A stretch of 64,000 nt of DNA from Candidatus Sulfopaludibacter sp. SbA3 (lineage in GTDB: Bacteria > Acidobacteriota > Terriglobia > Bryobacterales > Bryobacteraceae): NCBI GenBank assembly GCA_945890485.1, contig CAMDCN010000019.1:62001-126000 (forward strand), in the 5' to 3' direction. The notes below the pieces were generated by a model. The model saw only the letters and a list, made by a program, of their open reading frames with translations, was not told where the DNA came from and did no database searches. Numbering within the stretch: position 1 is the stretch's first letter; every line of letters begins with the position of its first letter. Made by a program: the position numbers and the translations under genes. This document shows positions 25,338 through 35,021 of the stretch, piece after piece.

Positions 25338-25766
25338 ATGGCAGACAAGAGCGTAGCCGCCGCACTCAATCCAAAGAAAAGCGTACCGATTATGCAGTGG
25401 GTCACCCCAGTGCTCGTCGGGTGGCTCGTACCCGGAGCGGGTCACATTTATCAGGGCCGCATGCAGCGGGGCCTGCTGCTTGGTATCTCGACGCTAATCT
25501 GCTTTCTGTTTGGTCTGATGATGCGCGGAGCATTCTTCGAACCGCAAAGCGGCGACCTGCTCACCACGCTCATCTACACCGGTGGCAATATTGCCAATAA
25601 AATGGTGGGCCTGCCCTATTTTCTCGCCACTTGGCTTGGTTATAACCAGCCCGACGTCGCCGGTCACGTCCACGATTACGGCACCAAGTTCCTTGCCGGC
25701 GCCGGTCTGCTCAATGTGCTCTCTCTCGTAGACGCGTACGAAATCGCCACGGGGAAGAAAGACTAA
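25338..25766 (+). CDS. DUF6677-like membrane protein
   Basis: A 142-aa integral membrane protein with three to four hydrophobic segments. The start KSVPIMQWVTPVLVGWLVPGAGHIYQGRMQRGLLLGISTL matches the P-G-A-G-H-x-x-Q-G pattern of the DUF6677 family. Its role is unknown. It heads a plus-strand run with a 61-aa membrane peptide, clpS and an SDR gene with short gaps (6, 16 and 2 bp), so these are probably one transcript. Confidence 0.65.
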   Translation: MADKSVAAALNPKKSVPIMQWVTPVLVGWLVPGAGHIYQGRMQRGLLLGISTLICFLFGLMMRGAFFEPQSGDLLTTLIYTGGNIANKMVGLPYFLATWLGYNQPDVAGHVHDYGTKFLAGAGLLNVLSLVDAYEIATGKKD

Positions 25767-25772
25767 ATCCTT

Positions 25773-25958
25773 ATGCCGAAGATTAACCTATCGCATCTTG
25801 AAATGGCCATTCTGCTCGCGCTGCTCATCTCGGTCGTCCTCGGCGTGGTGACCAAGAAGTCGGACAAAGAGCGCCTTCACTACGGCCTCTACTGTTTTGC
25901 CTGCTTCATCGGCACCATCTTCGGCCTCGGCTGGCTCATGAAGCTCGGCCACGGATAG
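25773..25958 (+). CDS. Small membrane protein
   Basis: A 61-aa protein with two hydrophobic segments (LEMAILLALLISVVLGVV and YGLYCFACFIGTIFGLGWLM) joined by the charged loop TKKSDKERLH. It sits between DUF6677 and clpS in the same transcript and probably works with the DUF6677 protein. No known family. Confidence 0.6.
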   Translation: MPKINLSHLEMAILLALLISVVLGVVTKKSDKERLHYGLYCFACFIGTIFGLGWLMKLGHG

Positions 25959-25974
25959 TCGCTACTCTTTTTCT

Positions 25975-26316
25975 ATGCCCACAGCTACGCGAACCTCCAC
26001 AGATTGGGAGACGGGCGAAGAGAATAAGGAAGAGCACGCAAAGCTCTATAACGTCGTGCTGCTCGATGATGACGAGCACACCTATGACTACGTCATCGAA
26101 ATGCTGATGCGCCTTTTCTCTTTGAGCGAAGCCCGTGCCCTCCGCCACACCGTTGAAGTGGATACTCTCGGCCGCACCATCGTCCTCACCGGCGAAATCG
26201 AAGAGGCCACGGTGGCTCGGGAAATGATCCACGGCTACGGCGCCGATCCTCGTATGGCCGTCTCGAAAGGGTCAATGACCGCCGTTGTTGAACCCGCTAC
26301 CCAAGGAGCCGAGTAA
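25975..26316 (+). CDS. clpS: ATP-dependent Clp protease adaptor ClpS
   Basis: A 113-aa ClpS. The N-terminal tail of about 25 residues precedes the core LYNVVLLDDDEHTYDYVIEMLMRLFSLSEARALRHTVEVDTLGRTIVLTGEIEEATV, with the conserved D-D-x-x-T-Y/F segment and the hydrophobic pocket that binds N-degrons. It delivers proteins with destabilising N-termini to ClpA or ClpC. No clpA is nearby. The core is slightly divergent (YDYVIEML in place of MEFVVEVL), so specificity may differ. Confidence 0.88.
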   Translation: MPTATRTSTDWETGEENKEEHAKLYNVVLLDDDEHTYDYVIEMLMRLFSLSEARALRHTVEVDTLGRTIVLTGEIEEATVAREMIHGYGADPRMAVSKGSMTAVVEPATQGAE

Positions 26317-26318
26317 AC

Positions 26319-27080
26319 ATGGCTGTGGCTCTGATCACCGGCGCATCGCGCGGCATTGGCCGTGCTACGGCAATGCGCCTCGCCCTCGATGGAATTCCCG
26401 TCGCGCTCAATTATCGCGAGAACGCGGACGCTGCCACGAAGGCGGTGGATCTCATTCTTCGCTCCGGCGGCCGCGCCATCGCCGTTCAGGGCGACATCGG
26501 CGACCCCGCCTGCGCCCCCCGACTTGCCGAGGAAGTTGCCAACCGCCTCGGCCCCGTGACGATTCTGATCAACAACGCCGGCATCCTCAACCGGGGCGAC
26601 CTCGCTGATTTCGATTTCAGCCAAATGGAGCCCATGCGCCGGGTCAACGTCGACGGGCTCGTCCATGTAACCCGAGCCATCACTCCCGGGATGCAGGCCG
26701 CTGGCTACGGGCGCATCGTAAACCTCACCTCCATCGCGGCGTTCGGGACCTCGATGCCGGGCACGACCTTCTACGCTGCTACCAAAGCCGCCGTCATCGC
26801 CCTCACCAAGCGCTTCGCGCTCGATCTCGGCCCCCATGGCATTACCGTAAACGCCGTCGCCCCAGGCTTCATCGGCACGGACATGGTCTATAGCGTACGA
26901 ACCCGGGAAGAAGGCGAAAAGCTACTCGCGCTCATGGCCGGCAAAGCCATGGTCCGGCGCTGCGGCACCCCGGACGATATCGCCGATGCCATTGCCTTCC
27001 TCGCCAGCGAACGCTCCAGTTTTATCACCGGACAGGTGTTGGTGGTCGATGGGGGGCGGACTGACTATCTGGCGCCTTAG
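26319..27080 (+). CDS. Short-chain dehydrogenase/reductase, FabG-like
   Basis: A 253-aa SDR with the cofactor motif TGASRGIGRA, the NNAG motif (LINNAGIL), catalytic Ser in LTSIAAF and YAATK, and the C-terminal GQVLVVDGG. This resembles 3-oxoacyl-ACP reductase, NADPH-dependent, but many paralogs act on other ketones. It begins two bases after clpS. Its last 56 bases overlap the converging pgsA. Confidence 0.82.
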   Translation: MAVALITGASRGIGRATAMRLALDGIPVALNYRENADAATKAVDLILRSGGRAIAVQGDIGDPACAPRLAEEVANRLGPVTILINNAGILNRGDLADFDFSQMEPMRRVNVDGLVHVTRAITPGMQAAGYGRIVNLTSIAAFGTSMPGTTFYAATKAAVIALTKRFALDLGPHGITVNAVAPGFIGTDMVYSVRTREEGEKLLALMAGKAMVRRCGTPDDIADAIAFLASERSSFITGQVLVVDGGRTDYLAP

Positions 27081-27723
27081 GACGGTTCTGCCGCCGCTGC
27101 CGCCGCCGCTCGGTCTTCTCGTGACGTTCGAGTGTGATTAGCTCTCGCCGCCGCCGCTGCTTAGTCTGCCCGTCAATGTGCTGCCAGAACTTCGCAAAGT
27201 ACTGAATCGCGCTGACCAGGGCAAAGAACACGACGCCGTACATCCAAAGCATCGCGAAGCTGTACCACTCTCGATACCGGATCGAAACCAACATCAACGA
27301 GATAGCAATCACCTGTGTCGCCATCTTCGTCTTGCCCAGGTCCGAAGCCTGAATCGTATAACCCTCCGCGGAGGCGATCGATCGCAGCCCGGACACCGCG
27401 AACTCCCGGGCGATGATCAGGATTGCCAGCCAGCCCGGGATCATCCGGATCTGCACCAGGGAAATGAGGGCCGCCGAGATCAGCAGTTTGTCGGCCACTG
27501 GATCCAGCAGCGTTCCCACTGTCGTCACCTGCTTCCACCGGCGCGCCAGGTAGCCATCCAGCAGATCCGTCAGCGCCGCCGCCAGAAACGTCGCCAGCGC
27601 CAGATACTCCTGGGCAATCGGCATCCCGAACAACTCAATGCGCAGATCTTCCTGTACCAACGCCGCAACCAACAGCGGCACGAAGAAGATGCGAAGGATC
27701 GTGAGCAGGTTAGGGAGGTTCAT
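27025..27723 (-). CDS. pgsA: CDP-diacylglycerol-glycerol-3-phosphate 3-phosphatidyltransferase
   Basis: A 232-aa membrane enzyme that makes phosphatidylglycerol phosphate. The CDP-alcohol phosphotransferase signature (DG-x2-AR-x8-G-x3-D-x3-D) is intact in LLDGYLARRWKQVTTVGTLLDPVADKLL. Multiple membrane helices follow. The protein carries an Arg/Lys-rich C-terminal tail of about 45 residues (RRRRELITLERHEKTERRRQ), most of which is encoded in the region overlapping the SDR gene. It is 27 bp downstream of hflX in the same direction. Confidence 0.9.
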   Translation of the reverse strand: MNLPNLLTILRIFFVPLLVAALVQEDLRIELFGMPIAQEYLALATFLAAALTDLLDGYLARRWKQVTTVGTLLDPVADKLLISAALISLVQIRMIPGWLAILIIAREFAVSGLRSIASAEGYTIQASDLGKTKMATQVIAISLMLVSIRYREWYSFAMLWMYGVVFFALVSAIQYFAKFWQHIDGQTKQRRRRELITLERHEKTERRRQRRQNRPKAPDSQSAPHRPPTPVR

Positions 27724-27749
27724 CCCGGTCTATCCACTATAGCCCGACC

Positions 27750-29015
27750 CTAACCTACCAGAAATTCGGCCAAGCGGCGGCGGGCCGACTCGGGCGCAAC
27801 AGCCTCAATCACCAGCATCTCGTCTTCGTAGGTCTTTGAAAGCACCCGGCTCGTCTCGTGCAGCAGGTTCAAGGCTCCGCCATCCGATGCCGGGATCCGC
27901 AGCACACAAGGCGCCACAGGGTCCAACGTCAGGCCGTCGTCGATGCGCTCGAGCAACTGCTCAATCCCCACACCCGTCATGGCCGAAACGCCCACGGCGC
28001 CCTCGGGCAACTGCGCCGAACCTTCCCGGTCCTGCTTATTCCAAACCAGAATCTGCGGGGTTTCGTGCGCCTTGATCTCTTCCAGCACGGCCTGCACATG
28101 CGCCATCTGCTGCTGCGCCGCCTCGGCCGTCGAATCGACTACGTGAACCAGCAAGGCCGCTTCCACCACCTCTTCGAGCGTGGCACGGAAGGCCCTGACC
28201 AGCGTCGTCGGTAGGTTCCGGATAAATCCTACGGTGTCGCTCAACAGGACCTTTCGGCGCGAAGGCAATTGCACCGCCCGCACCGTCGGATCGAGCGTTG
28301 CAAACATGCGAGCGTCCGCAATAACACCCGCCTGGGTCAACCGGTTGAAAAGCGTCGACTTTCCAGCGTTCGTGTAGCCGACCAAGGCCACCGTCGCCAG
28401 GGGCACGCTCTGCCGCTGGCTCCGCTGAATCAGCCGGGTTCCCCGCACATTCTCGAGGCTCTTTTCAATCTTCGAAATCCGCAGCCCGATCTTGCGGCGA
28501 TCCACTTCCAGCTTCGTTTCGCCCGGACCGCGAGTGCCGATGCCGCCGCCCAATCGCGACATCGCGACACCTTTCCCAGTCAGCCGCGGCAGCAGGTACT
28601 GCAACTGCGCCAGCTCGACTTGCAGTTGGCCTTCCCGCGTCCGCGCCCGCTTGGCGAAGATGTCCAGAATCAACTGCGTCCGGTCCACGACGCGCGTGTC
28701 CAGCCGCTTCTCGATATTCCGCAGCTGCGTCGGCGTCAGTTCGTTGTCGAACACCACCAGATCGGCCTGCGTCGCCTCGACGGCGGCGGCCAACTCATCC
28801 AGCTTCCCTTCTCCGATCATGTGCGCCGAATCAGCTACATCGCGGATCTGGGTGTAGACATCGACGATCTCCGCACCGGCGCTACCCGCCAATGTGCGTA
28901 GTTCATCGAGGGACTCTTCCGCCGTAAAGCTCTGCTTGGCGCGGCGGCGTAACTCAACACCCACAAGAATTGTCTTCTCGGGGCCGGACTGCGTCGTTTC
29001 AAGGGTACGGCTCAA
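27750..29015 (-). CDS. hflX: Ribosome-associated GTPase HflX
   Basis: A 421-aa GTPase with the N-terminal HflX domain ([65 protein letters not shown]) and G motifs [24 protein letters not shown] and WNKQD. HflX splits or rescues stalled ribosomes. Its start overlaps the hfq stop by four bases, so it is coupled to hfq, an arrangement also known in proteobacteria. Confidence 0.95.
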   Translation of the reverse strand: MSRTLETTQSGPEKTILVGVELRRRAKQSFTAEESLDELRTLAGSAGAEIVDVYTQIRDVADSAHMIGEGKLDELAAAVEATQADLVVFDNELTPTQLRNIEKRLDTRVVDRTQLILDIFAKRARTREGQLQVELAQLQYLLPRLTGKGVAMSRLGGGIGTRGPGETKLEVDRRKIGLRISKIEKSLENVRGTRLIQRSQRQSVPLATVALVGYTNAGKSTLFNRLTQAGVIADARMFATLDPTVRAVQLPSRRKVLLSDTVGFIRNLPTTLVRAFRATLEEVVEAALLVHVVDSTAEAAQQQMAHVQAVLEEIKAHETPQILVWNKQDREGSAQLPEGAVGVSAMTGVGIEQLLERIDDGLTLDPVAPCVLRIPASDGGALNLLHETSRVLSKTYEDEMLVIEAVAPESARRRLAEFLVG

Positions 29016-29305
29016 GCTTCGCTCGGCTCTCCAGGCATACCGGGGAGGCCGCCGGCCGAAGGAGCGGCAGTTGCTGCCGGTGCGCTATGGGAGTGCACGG
29101 GCCGGGAAACCACCACCGTTGATATGGCGTGCTTGAAAATCAGTTGCTCCTGATTGTTCGATTCGAGCACCACGGAGTACTTGTCAAAGCTCTTGATCCG
29201 GCCGGAGAGCTTAACGCCACTCATCAGATAGATGGTGAGGAAGGTCTTGTCTTTGCGCGCGTTATTTAGAAATGCTTCTTGTATGTTTTGCGCCAGTTTA
29301 TCCAT
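29012..29305 (-). CDS. hfq: RNA chaperone Hfq
   Basis: A 97-aa Sm-like hexamer subunit. Sm1 ([30 protein letters not shown]) and Sm2 (YKHAI in enterobacteria, here FKHAISTVV) are present, followed by a 30-residue Pro/Ala/Gly-rich tail. It pairs small RNAs with messages. The upstream 97 bases (29306-29402) hold the probable promoter of hfq-hflX-pgsA; no motif can be called with confidence. Confidence 0.95.
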   Translation of the reverse strand: MDKLAQNIQEAFLNNARKDKTFLTIYLMSGVKLSGRIKSFDKYSVVLESNNQEQLIFKHAISTVVVSRPVHSHSAPAATAAPSAGGLPGMPGEPSEA

Positions 29306-29402
29306 AAAAAGTCCTAGCGCCCAAAATGGGCCCAGACTCCTCCGAGTCGAAAAGGTGATCGTGAGGATTTTCCGTATTGTAGCATTGCCCTTCCAGGGAA
29401 GG

Positions 29403-30410
29403 TCACGCCATTTGCAGGCCGAACGCCGTCAGTAGCAAGCCGCCGAGGAACAGCGCCACTGCCAAAAAGATCCGTCCGCGCGCTGATCCGGAGGCCGCGC
29501 CGAACTCTTTCCATACCAGCAGACCGCAAAGCGCCGCCACCACCGCGCTGCCATATTGCAACGCCAATGTTAACGCAGGGCCCGCGCTCGCTTCGCGCGG
29601 CGCGCTTCCCGCCGTGAAGAGCGCTAGGGCGCCCATGCTCCACAACATGCCACCCGCCAATCCCCACGCATGCGGACGATGTGGCTTCTTCCAATAGTGC
29701 TTCAGCGGAACCGCTTCACCCTGCACCGGCAAATTCATGAAGTAGAGGCTGTAAAGCAGAGTGCTCAGGGCAATGCCCACCGAGAAGAACACCAGCGCGC
29801 CATATGGCGACAGCCCAATATCGCCTGCCCGGCTCTGCGCCAGGGCCGGAGCGTAGAGACCGAGGAACACTCCTCCGAATACTCCCAACAAAGTTGCCTT
29901 AACTCCTGAATCTTTCTTCTTTCCGGTCGCCGTCTCGAGAGTCCGCATCCGGTGGGCCAACGCCGTCATCACCACCGCCACCAGCACCACCACTAACCCG
30001 CCCGCCTGAAGACTAATCGAACCCGCCGGATTCGCCACCATGTTCCAGCAAACGCTAACGATCATCGCCATGCCGATTGCCAGCGGAAACGCCACGGCCA
30101 TCCCCGCCAGACTCGTCGACCCAGCAAGAAGCATGTTTCCGAGGTTGAAGATCGCGCCACTCCCGGCCGCTAACGCCATCTGTCGCTTGCCCGTGATCGC
30201 CATGTTGTCTTCGAACGTAAATCCGTCGCCCATGGAGCCCAAAGTGAAGGCGCCCAAGAGGGCGAAAAGCACTGTCCCGATCGCAAAGTCGACGTAGTAA
30301 AGCTCAAACCGCCATTTGCCGGCCGCTTTTTGTGTATTGGCCCAGGTTCCCCAACACAGAAAAGAGAACACGAGAGTAATGATCGCGAAGGACGGAGAGG
30401 TAGGAATCAT
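29403..30410 (-). CDS. DMT-superfamily permease, GRP/ureide-permease-like
   Basis: A 335-aa membrane protein with ten hydrophobic segments. The opening [23 protein letters not shown] and the later [16 protein letters not shown] fit the glucose/ribose porter and plant ureide permease branches of the drug/metabolite superfamily. It may carry a sugar or allantoin-like ureide. It stands alone before the cytochrome operon, and the substrate cannot be assigned. Confidence 0.7.
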   Translation of the reverse strand: MIPTSPSFAIITLVFSFLCWGTWANTQKAAGKWRFELYYVDFAIGTVLFALLGAFTLGSMGDGFTFEDNMAITGKRQMALAAGSGAIFNLGNMLLAGSTSLAGMAVAFPLAIGMAMIVSVCWNMVANPAGSISLQAGGLVVVLVAVVMTALAHRMRTLETATGKKKDSGVKATLLGVFGGVFLGLYAPALAQSRAGDIGLSPYGALVFFSVGIALSTLLYSLYFMNLPVQGEAVPLKHYWKKPHRPHAWGLAGGMLWSMGALALFTAGSAPREASAGPALTLALQYGSAVVAALCGLLVWKEFGAASGSARGRIFLAVALFLGGLLLTAFGLQMA

Positions 30411-30434
30411 CGAGAACCGACACTGGAGAGTAAC

Positions 30435-30932
30435 TTAATTCTGTTGATCATGGCAATAAGTGCAGTTCAAGGGAGCTTTCTTCTGCCGGTGACAGGTCAT
30501 GCAACCGCCCATCGAAATATCCGTCTCCCGCTTCAAGACCTCGGTTGACGCCACCGCCCCATGGCACTCTTGGCATGTCGCGCCAGCTTCCGTATGAGCA
30601 CGGTGCGAGAAGTAGACGTAGCCGGGGATTTGATAGACCCGAACCCACGGCACCTCCCGCTTGCTGTCAAAGTAACTCTTCAGCTTCTGAATCGGCTCCG
30701 CGTCCGTTTTCACCGCCTGATGGCACGTCATGCATTTGGCCGCCGCGGGGATCCCCATCGTCTCGCCGGGATCTTTGTTCTCGTGGCACATCGCACATTT
30801 TAATTGCAGCTTGCCCGCGTGCAGTGCGTGGCTGTAGGGAATCGGCTGCACCGGCGCAGGGACCGGCGCCGGACCCTGGGCAATCAGCAGTACACCCGCC
30901 AAAAGAACGGCGACGAAAATTAAAATCCGCAT
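30435..30932 (-). CDS. Pentahaem c-type cytochrome (c3/c7-like)
   Basis: A 165-aa exported protein with an N-terminal hydrophobic segment (MRILIFVAVLLAGVLLIAQG) and five CxxCH motifs: CAMCH, CMTCH, CQECH, CMTCH and CTYCH. Distal His candidates are spaced as in class III multihaem cytochromes (YSHALHAGK, FSHRAH). It resembles the cytochrome domain of alternative complex III ActA. It lies two bases downstream of the GMC dehydrogenase, so it is probably the electron acceptor of that enzyme. Confidence 0.85.
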   Translation of the reverse strand: MRILIFVAVLLAGVLLIAQGPAPVPAPVQPIPYSHALHAGKLQLKCAMCHENKDPGETMGIPAAAKCMTCHQAVKTDAEPIQKLKSYFDSKREVPWVRVYQIPGYVYFSHRAHTEAGATCQECHGAVASTEVLKRETDISMGGCMTCHRQKKAPLNCTYCHDQQN

Positions 30933-30934
30933 AC

Positions 30935-32527
30935 CTATATCTTGCCCTGCTTTTTCTGCGCCATCAGGTATTCGCTCGCCCGCATCGTTAGCGCCATGAT
31001 CGTCAGCGTCGGATTCTGCACCCCACCGCTCGGAAATGCGCTGCCGTCCAACACGAAGAGGTTTCGAACGTCGTGCGCCTGATTAAAGGCGTTCAGTACG
31101 GATTTCTTGGGATCGGAGCCCATCCGGCACGTCCCCAGCTCATGAATCGATTCGCCCGGCGGCACCATTTGCGAGTGCGCCGCCAGCACCTCGAAGCCGG
31201 CCCCTTCACAAAGCGCGACACCCGTCTCCATGGCGTCCTTCGCCATGTTGTGCTCATTCTGGGTGTACCGCTGTTCAATGTGCGGCGCCGCGATTCCCCA
31301 CTCGTCTTTCAACGTCGGATGAATGCTGATCTTATGCTCAAACCGCGGCAGGCTTTCGCCCATGGTCGTCATGACGAAGCCTGCGCCCTGCACGTCCGCC
31401 ATCGTCTGCGCCAGTTCCGCGCCCCACTGCGGAAACAGCTCTGGTGAAGGCGTTCCGCCGCTGCCAAAGTCCCACGCCCAACCGCGCAGATAGTTTTTCT
31501 CCGGCTTGCCCGGCTTCAGATTCGTGAACCGCGGGACGTACCCCGCCCCGCCCATCAGGTTCCGGGGGCCCTTTCCGCCGCGCGCTTCCGGCACCAGCGC
31601 CGTCACCGTGTTCTTGACATAGAACTGGTCGAAAAGATACCGGCCCAGCACCCCGCTCGAATTCGCCAGCCCCGCCGGGTACTGCCGGCTCTTGCTATTC
31701 AACAGCAGCCGCGTCGATTCGAGCGTCGAAGCACCCAACAGCAGCACTTTGGCCGGAACCGTATATTCGCGTTTGGACCGACGGTCCACATAGTGCACGG
31801 CGTTCACCAATCCCGTCTTCGGGTCGACGCCCAGTTCCCGCACAATCGCGTTCGGCACAATCGTCAGGTTGCCGGTTGCCTGCGCCACTGGCAGGAGCAG
31901 ATTCACCGAACTGGCGAGCGTTCCGGTAGCGCGGCGCGGCCTCGTCGTTGGCACGCCCAGCTTTTTCGCGCTTGCGTTGAACCGCTGAATGCTGAGCGAA
32001 TCGGTCGACTCATCCGCCAGCAGCTTGCCGTCGGGCATCTGCGCCCAGCCTTCGTTGCGGCCCGAGACGCGGATCAGAGGCTCCACGCGGTCATAGAACG
32101 GCGCGATATCGGCCAGCGAAATCGGCCAATTTTCGCCCCAGCCGTCATGGTCCTTGCACTTGAACTCGTAATCGGAAAGCCGCCAGGAGGCGCGGCCCCA
32201 CCGCAACGTCTTGCCGCCCAGCAGGCGGATGCGCACCCAATAATACGGATCGTTCTCCGGGTGCGTGTACGGATTCTTTTTCTCGTCGATCCAAAGGTTC
32301 GCGTCGAACTCAGAAGCCTGGGTGATATGCGGAAACCGCCCCGGTTCGCCGAAGCCGCGGTAGGGCAAATCGTAGACGGCCTTCATCGAGCGGTGCCTGG
32401 TGAAGTCGACCATCGGCCCGGCTTCGAGCATCAAACATTTCACGCCGGCCTGCGCCAGCACATACGCGGCCATCCCGCCCGAGGCGCCGGAGCCGATAAT
32501 CACGACATCGTGGTCAAAGTTTGCCAT
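30935..32527 (-). CDS. GMC-family dehydrogenase (gluconate 2-dehydrogenase-like large subunit)
   Basis: A 530-aa flavoprotein with the FAD motif [30 protein letters not shown], the GMC_oxred_N region ([28 protein letters not shown]) and the C-terminal GMC_oxred_C ([56 protein letters not shown]). It is of the periplasmic sugar/sugar-acid dehydrogenase type. The substrate is not deducible. It follows a subunit-3-like gene and precedes a pentahaem cytochrome, making a three-part dehydrogenase. Confidence 0.88.
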   Translation of the reverse strand: MANFDHDVVIIGSGASGGMAAYVLAQAGVKCLMLEAGPMVDFTRHRSMKAVYDLPYRGFGEPGRFPHITQASEFDANLWIDEKKNPYTHPENDPYYWVRIRLLGGKTLRWGRASWRLSDYEFKCKDHDGWGENWPISLADIAPFYDRVEPLIRVSGRNEGWAQMPDGKLLADESTDSLSIQRFNASAKKLGVPTTRPRRATGTLASSVNLLLPVAQATGNLTIVPNAIVRELGVDPKTGLVNAVHYVDRRSKREYTVPAKVLLLGASTLESTRLLLNSKSRQYPAGLANSSGVLGRYLFDQFYVKNTVTALVPEARGGKGPRNLMGGAGYVPRFTNLKPGKPEKNYLRGWAWDFGSGGTPSPELFPQWGAELAQTMADVQGAGFVMTTMGESLPRFEHKISIHPTLKDEWGIAAPHIEQRYTQNEHNMAKDAMETGVALCEGAGFEVLAAHSQMVPPGESIHELGTCRMGSDPKKSVLNAFNQAHDVRNLFVLDGSAFPSGGVQNPTLTIMALTMRASEYLMAQKKQGKI

Positions 32528-32540
32528 TGGGTTCGTTTCG

Positions 32541-33104
32541 TTAATCGATGACGTGCCAATACGGGTTCAGTCCCGTGGCCCGGCGGCGCCCCGCCACGTT
32601 GGCTTCCGCCACGGCGCGCGAATTGGTGGTGGCTCGGATGATGTCGGCCTTCGCCGCACGCAGGAACGCGGCCTGCGCATCCGCCGGCACTGCGTACGTC
32701 CACTTCGTTTTCAAAGGCGCCAACAGCGCATCCGCCTCCGCTCCACTTAAGTCCGCAAAACCCTTCTGATGCTTCGTCCGCGCCGCGCGGTCAAGAGTAT
32801 CGAGGCCCCGCTGGTAGAGCGTCTGCCGGGTCCGTGGCGAGTTCGCCACCAGGAAGTCCAAGAACGCCGCCACCTCTGCCTCTTTAGCCCCGGGACGACC
32901 CCCGATCGAGGGCGCAATCCGGTCGGCAAGGGCCCCAAGCGTCGCAAACTGCGCGGGAGTGAAGAACCGTCGAACGGGTTGTCCCGCCGAGTCCGGCGAG
33001 TCGGCCTTTAGTACCGCGGTTTCGTCGGGGGAGGGGTTGATCTGCTGCGCGGGCAGCAGTACAGGGGTAGCCGCAATGGTCTGCAGCAAGCGCCGTCGAT
33101 TCAT
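32541..33104 (-). CDS. Gluconate 2-dehydrogenase subunit 3-like protein
   Basis: A protein of about 187 aa with a Tat-like start ([19 protein letters not shown]) and the subunit 3 fold: [45 protein letters not shown] and [15 protein letters not shown]. In gluconate 2-dehydrogenases the Tat signal of subunit 3 carries the flavin subunit across the membrane in folded form. The GMC gene 13 bp downstream lacks its own signal peptide, as expected. The ATG at 33104 replaces the track start at 33143. Confidence 0.8.
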   Translation of the reverse strand: MNRRRLLQTIAATPVLLPAQQINPSPDETAVLKADSPDSAGQPVRRFFTPAQFATLGALADRIAPSIGGRPGAKEAEVAAFLDFLVANSPRTRQTLYQRGLDTLDRAARTKHQKGFADLSGAEADALLAPLKTKWTYAVPADAQAAFLRAAKADIIRATTNSRAVAEANVAGRRRATGLNPYWHVID

Positions 33105-33151
33105 ATACCTGACACGGTATCGTTCCCAGCCGCCATCCTGCAACCTGGAAC

Positions 33152-33823
33152 CTATTTCTGAGGGAATTCCCTCTTCGTGCCCTTGGGCAAGTTCAGTCCC
33201 AGCTCAGTGTCCTTCACCGGCGGGTTCACCTTCACGCCGGTGTATGCCGACAGAAAGTAGTCGCCACTCGGCTGGTAGAACTTTTGCTGAATCGGGTTGC
33301 CGTCGTTCGACGGAATCCACATCTCCACCCGTTTCAAATGCTCCCGCACGCTCGCCGATTTCGGAACCAGTTCAATCTTTGTGGTCGCCTTGCCGTCCAT
33401 CGTCTCCGCGCCAAGCACCTTCATGTCATAGCTCTTCAACAGTTCGCGCGTCGGCGTGCCGAAACCCAGGAGCAGGAACTGATCCACCAGGCTCCGGTAT
33501 TTGCCCAGATCGAACTCCTGCACGGTCTTGATGTTCGGCAGGTACAGCTCATACTTGTTCCGGCTCAGCGCGATCGACTTCACGTTCGGCTTGGCGATCT
33601 CCATCCGGACTCGCAGGTCGCCCGCCTTCACTTTTTTCAAAGTGAACGTGCCCTCCTCGGTCTGCGTATCGCGAATCACCGCCGTGTAGGTGACCTTGCG
33701 CACGTCCGCGGTAAGCGATTGGAACGCATTCGCCGCGGCGTCCATCCGGGCGCGGACCTGATCGAGGGTTTCGGCGGCGCTTAGGCTAGCCGCGGCCAGG
33801 CAAAGCAGAATGAGGGGTCGCAT
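33152..33823 (-). CDS. LolA-like outer-membrane lipoprotein carrier/sorting protein
   Basis: A 223-aa protein with a signal peptide (MRPLILLCLAAASLSAAE), a helix (LDQVRARMDAAANAFQSLTADVRK) and an incomplete beta-barrel (FTLKKVKAGDLRVRMEIAKP, KYELYLPNIKTVQEFDLG, TKIELVPKSASVREHLKRVEMWI). This is the LolA/LolB-like fold that shields lipid chains. The usual LolA conserved Arg and Trp cannot be assigned, so it may carry another lipid. Upstream of the subunit-3 gene by 47 bp. Confidence 0.68.
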   Translation of the reverse strand: MRPLILLCLAAASLSAAETLDQVRARMDAAANAFQSLTADVRKVTYTAVIRDTQTEEGTFTLKKVKAGDLRVRMEIAKPNVKSIALSRNKYELYLPNIKTVQEFDLGKYRSLVDQFLLLGFGTPTRELLKSYDMKVLGAETMDGKATTKIELVPKSASVREHLKRVEMWIPSNDGNPIQQKFYQPSGDYFLSAYTGVKVNPPVKDTELGLNLPKGTKREFPQK

Positions 33824-33861
33824 ATCACTTGGTTGGATGGTTTTCCTGCCGCCGCCGTTTC

Positions 33862-34215
33862 CTACTTGCGGAAACGCGTGTAGGCGGCAAAGCCGATAAT
33901 CTCTTTTTCGGAGTTGTATAAGGGCTCGACCCGCTGCACGTCCAGCTTCTTGCCATCTTTGTTCTTGAGCAGTTCGCCCGCCTTCGCCAGCCGTCCGGCG
34001 TCGTCGAGATCCGCTAGCAGTTGCCGTTCCACGTAGAACACCTCATCGGCTCCCGCAATCGGTAGCATCACAATCGACGACGCGCGCGGCTGATCTTTGA
34101 AGAACTCCCGTGGCGTGAAGAAGATGAACACGACAATCAGCAGTACGACGACATCGTACTGCCAGGAGGCGCGCGGGTAGTCCCACAAAATAAAACGTTG
34201 GAATGCCGAGGCCAT
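33862..34215 (-). CDS. Membrane-anchored protein of unknown function
   Basis: A 117-aa protein with one membrane helix near the start (YDVVVLLIVVFIFFTPREFF) and a mixed alpha/beta soluble part (FYVERQLLADLDDAGRLAKAGELLKNKDGKKL, EIIGFAAYTRF). The final piece resembles an FMN-binding-like edge strand but no cofactor motif is visible. It is part of a minus-strand string hom-FAH-this-LolA, with gaps of 11 and 38 bp. Confidence 0.55.
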   Translation of the reverse strand: MASAFQRFILWDYPRASWQYDVVVLLIVVFIFFTPREFFKDQPRASSIVMLPIAGADEVFYVERQLLADLDDAGRLAKAGELLKNKDGKKLDVQRVEPLYNSEKEIIGFAAYTRFRK

Positions 34216-34226
34216 AGTGCCCTAGT

Positions 34227-35021
34227 TTACCGAACCGTGGCGCCCAGCGTCCCGACGCCCTCAATTCTCGCGCGCACCGTATCGCCGGACTTGATCCGCG
34301 CACCCTTCGGGCAGCCCGTGGAGATGATGTCGCCCGGATAGAGCGTCATCGCCTGGCTGTGGAAACGCACGAGCTCGAGCGGACGGTGTTTCATATTGCG
34401 AACGAAATCTCGCGACCACACCGCACCGTTGTGTTCCGTGATCACCTCAAGATCGTTAACTTCCTCAATTTCGTCCTTGGTCACGATCACCGGCCCGAAC
34501 GAAAAGAAAGTGTCCATCGACTTGGCGCGTGTCAGATAGCGCGGATTCTTGGCGAGGACATCGAGCGCCGTCAGGTCCAACGTCGTCGTGTAACCGAAGA
34601 TCGCGTCCAACGCTTCGTCCAGCGACACCAATCCCTTCACCTTCTTCCCGATCACCACGGCCAGCTCCCCCTCCGCATCGACATCGTTCGACACGGCCGG
34701 TGGCGGCAGCACGATCTCGCCTTCCGGCGGAAACATACAGGAGGCCGGCTTCATGAAACTGCCGGGCTCTTCCGGCTGAACAGCATTGATATCCAACGCA
34801 TGCGAGTGATAGTTCAGCCCGATGCACCAGATCTTCGGAGGCACGTCGTAAGGCAGCACCGGCGTCACTTCCGCCAGCGGAATCGCGACGCCGCTCGCGG
34901 CGGGCAAACTACCCGACTGAATTAGACCAAGCAAGTCGGCGGTGGCGAACGGAACAACGCCCTCGGCGGTCAGAGACCCGGCATGGAGCTGCCCTTGATA
35001 GAGAAAACGGAGAACTTTCAT
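34227..35021 (-). CDS. Fumarylacetoacetate hydrolase (FAH) family protein
   Basis: A 264-aa enzyme of the FAH superfamily. The catalytic core is visible: IWCIGLNYHSHALDI, DAEGELAVVIGKKVKGL (the metal-binding E-x-E type acidic residues), GYTTTLDLTALD, RAKSMDTFFSFGPVIVT and LYPGDIISTGCPKGA. Family members hydrolyse or decarboxylate 2-oxo or dicarbonyl acids. The ATG at 35021 overlaps the stop of homoserine dehydrogenase by four bases; the track ORF from 35390 reads antisense-like sequence upstream and is rejected. Confidence 0.85.
   Translation of the reverse strand: MKVLRFLYQGQLHAGSLTAEGVVPFATADLLGLIQSGSLPAASGVAIPLAEVTPVLPYDVPPKIWCIGLNYHSHALDINAVQPEEPGSFMKPASCMFPPEGEIVLPPPAVSNDVDAEGELAVVIGKKVKGLVSLDEALDAIFGYTTTLDLTALDVLAKNPRYLTRAKSMDTFFSFGPVIVTKDEIEEVNDLEVITEHNGAVWSRDFVRNMKHRPLELVRFHSQAMTLYPGDIISTGCPKGARIKSGDTVRARIEGVGTLGATVR

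Noticed and set aside
29389-29402. CCTTCCAGGGAAGG palindrome after the permease gene
   Set aside because: Short loop and no T-run on the minus strand, so not accepted as a terminator.
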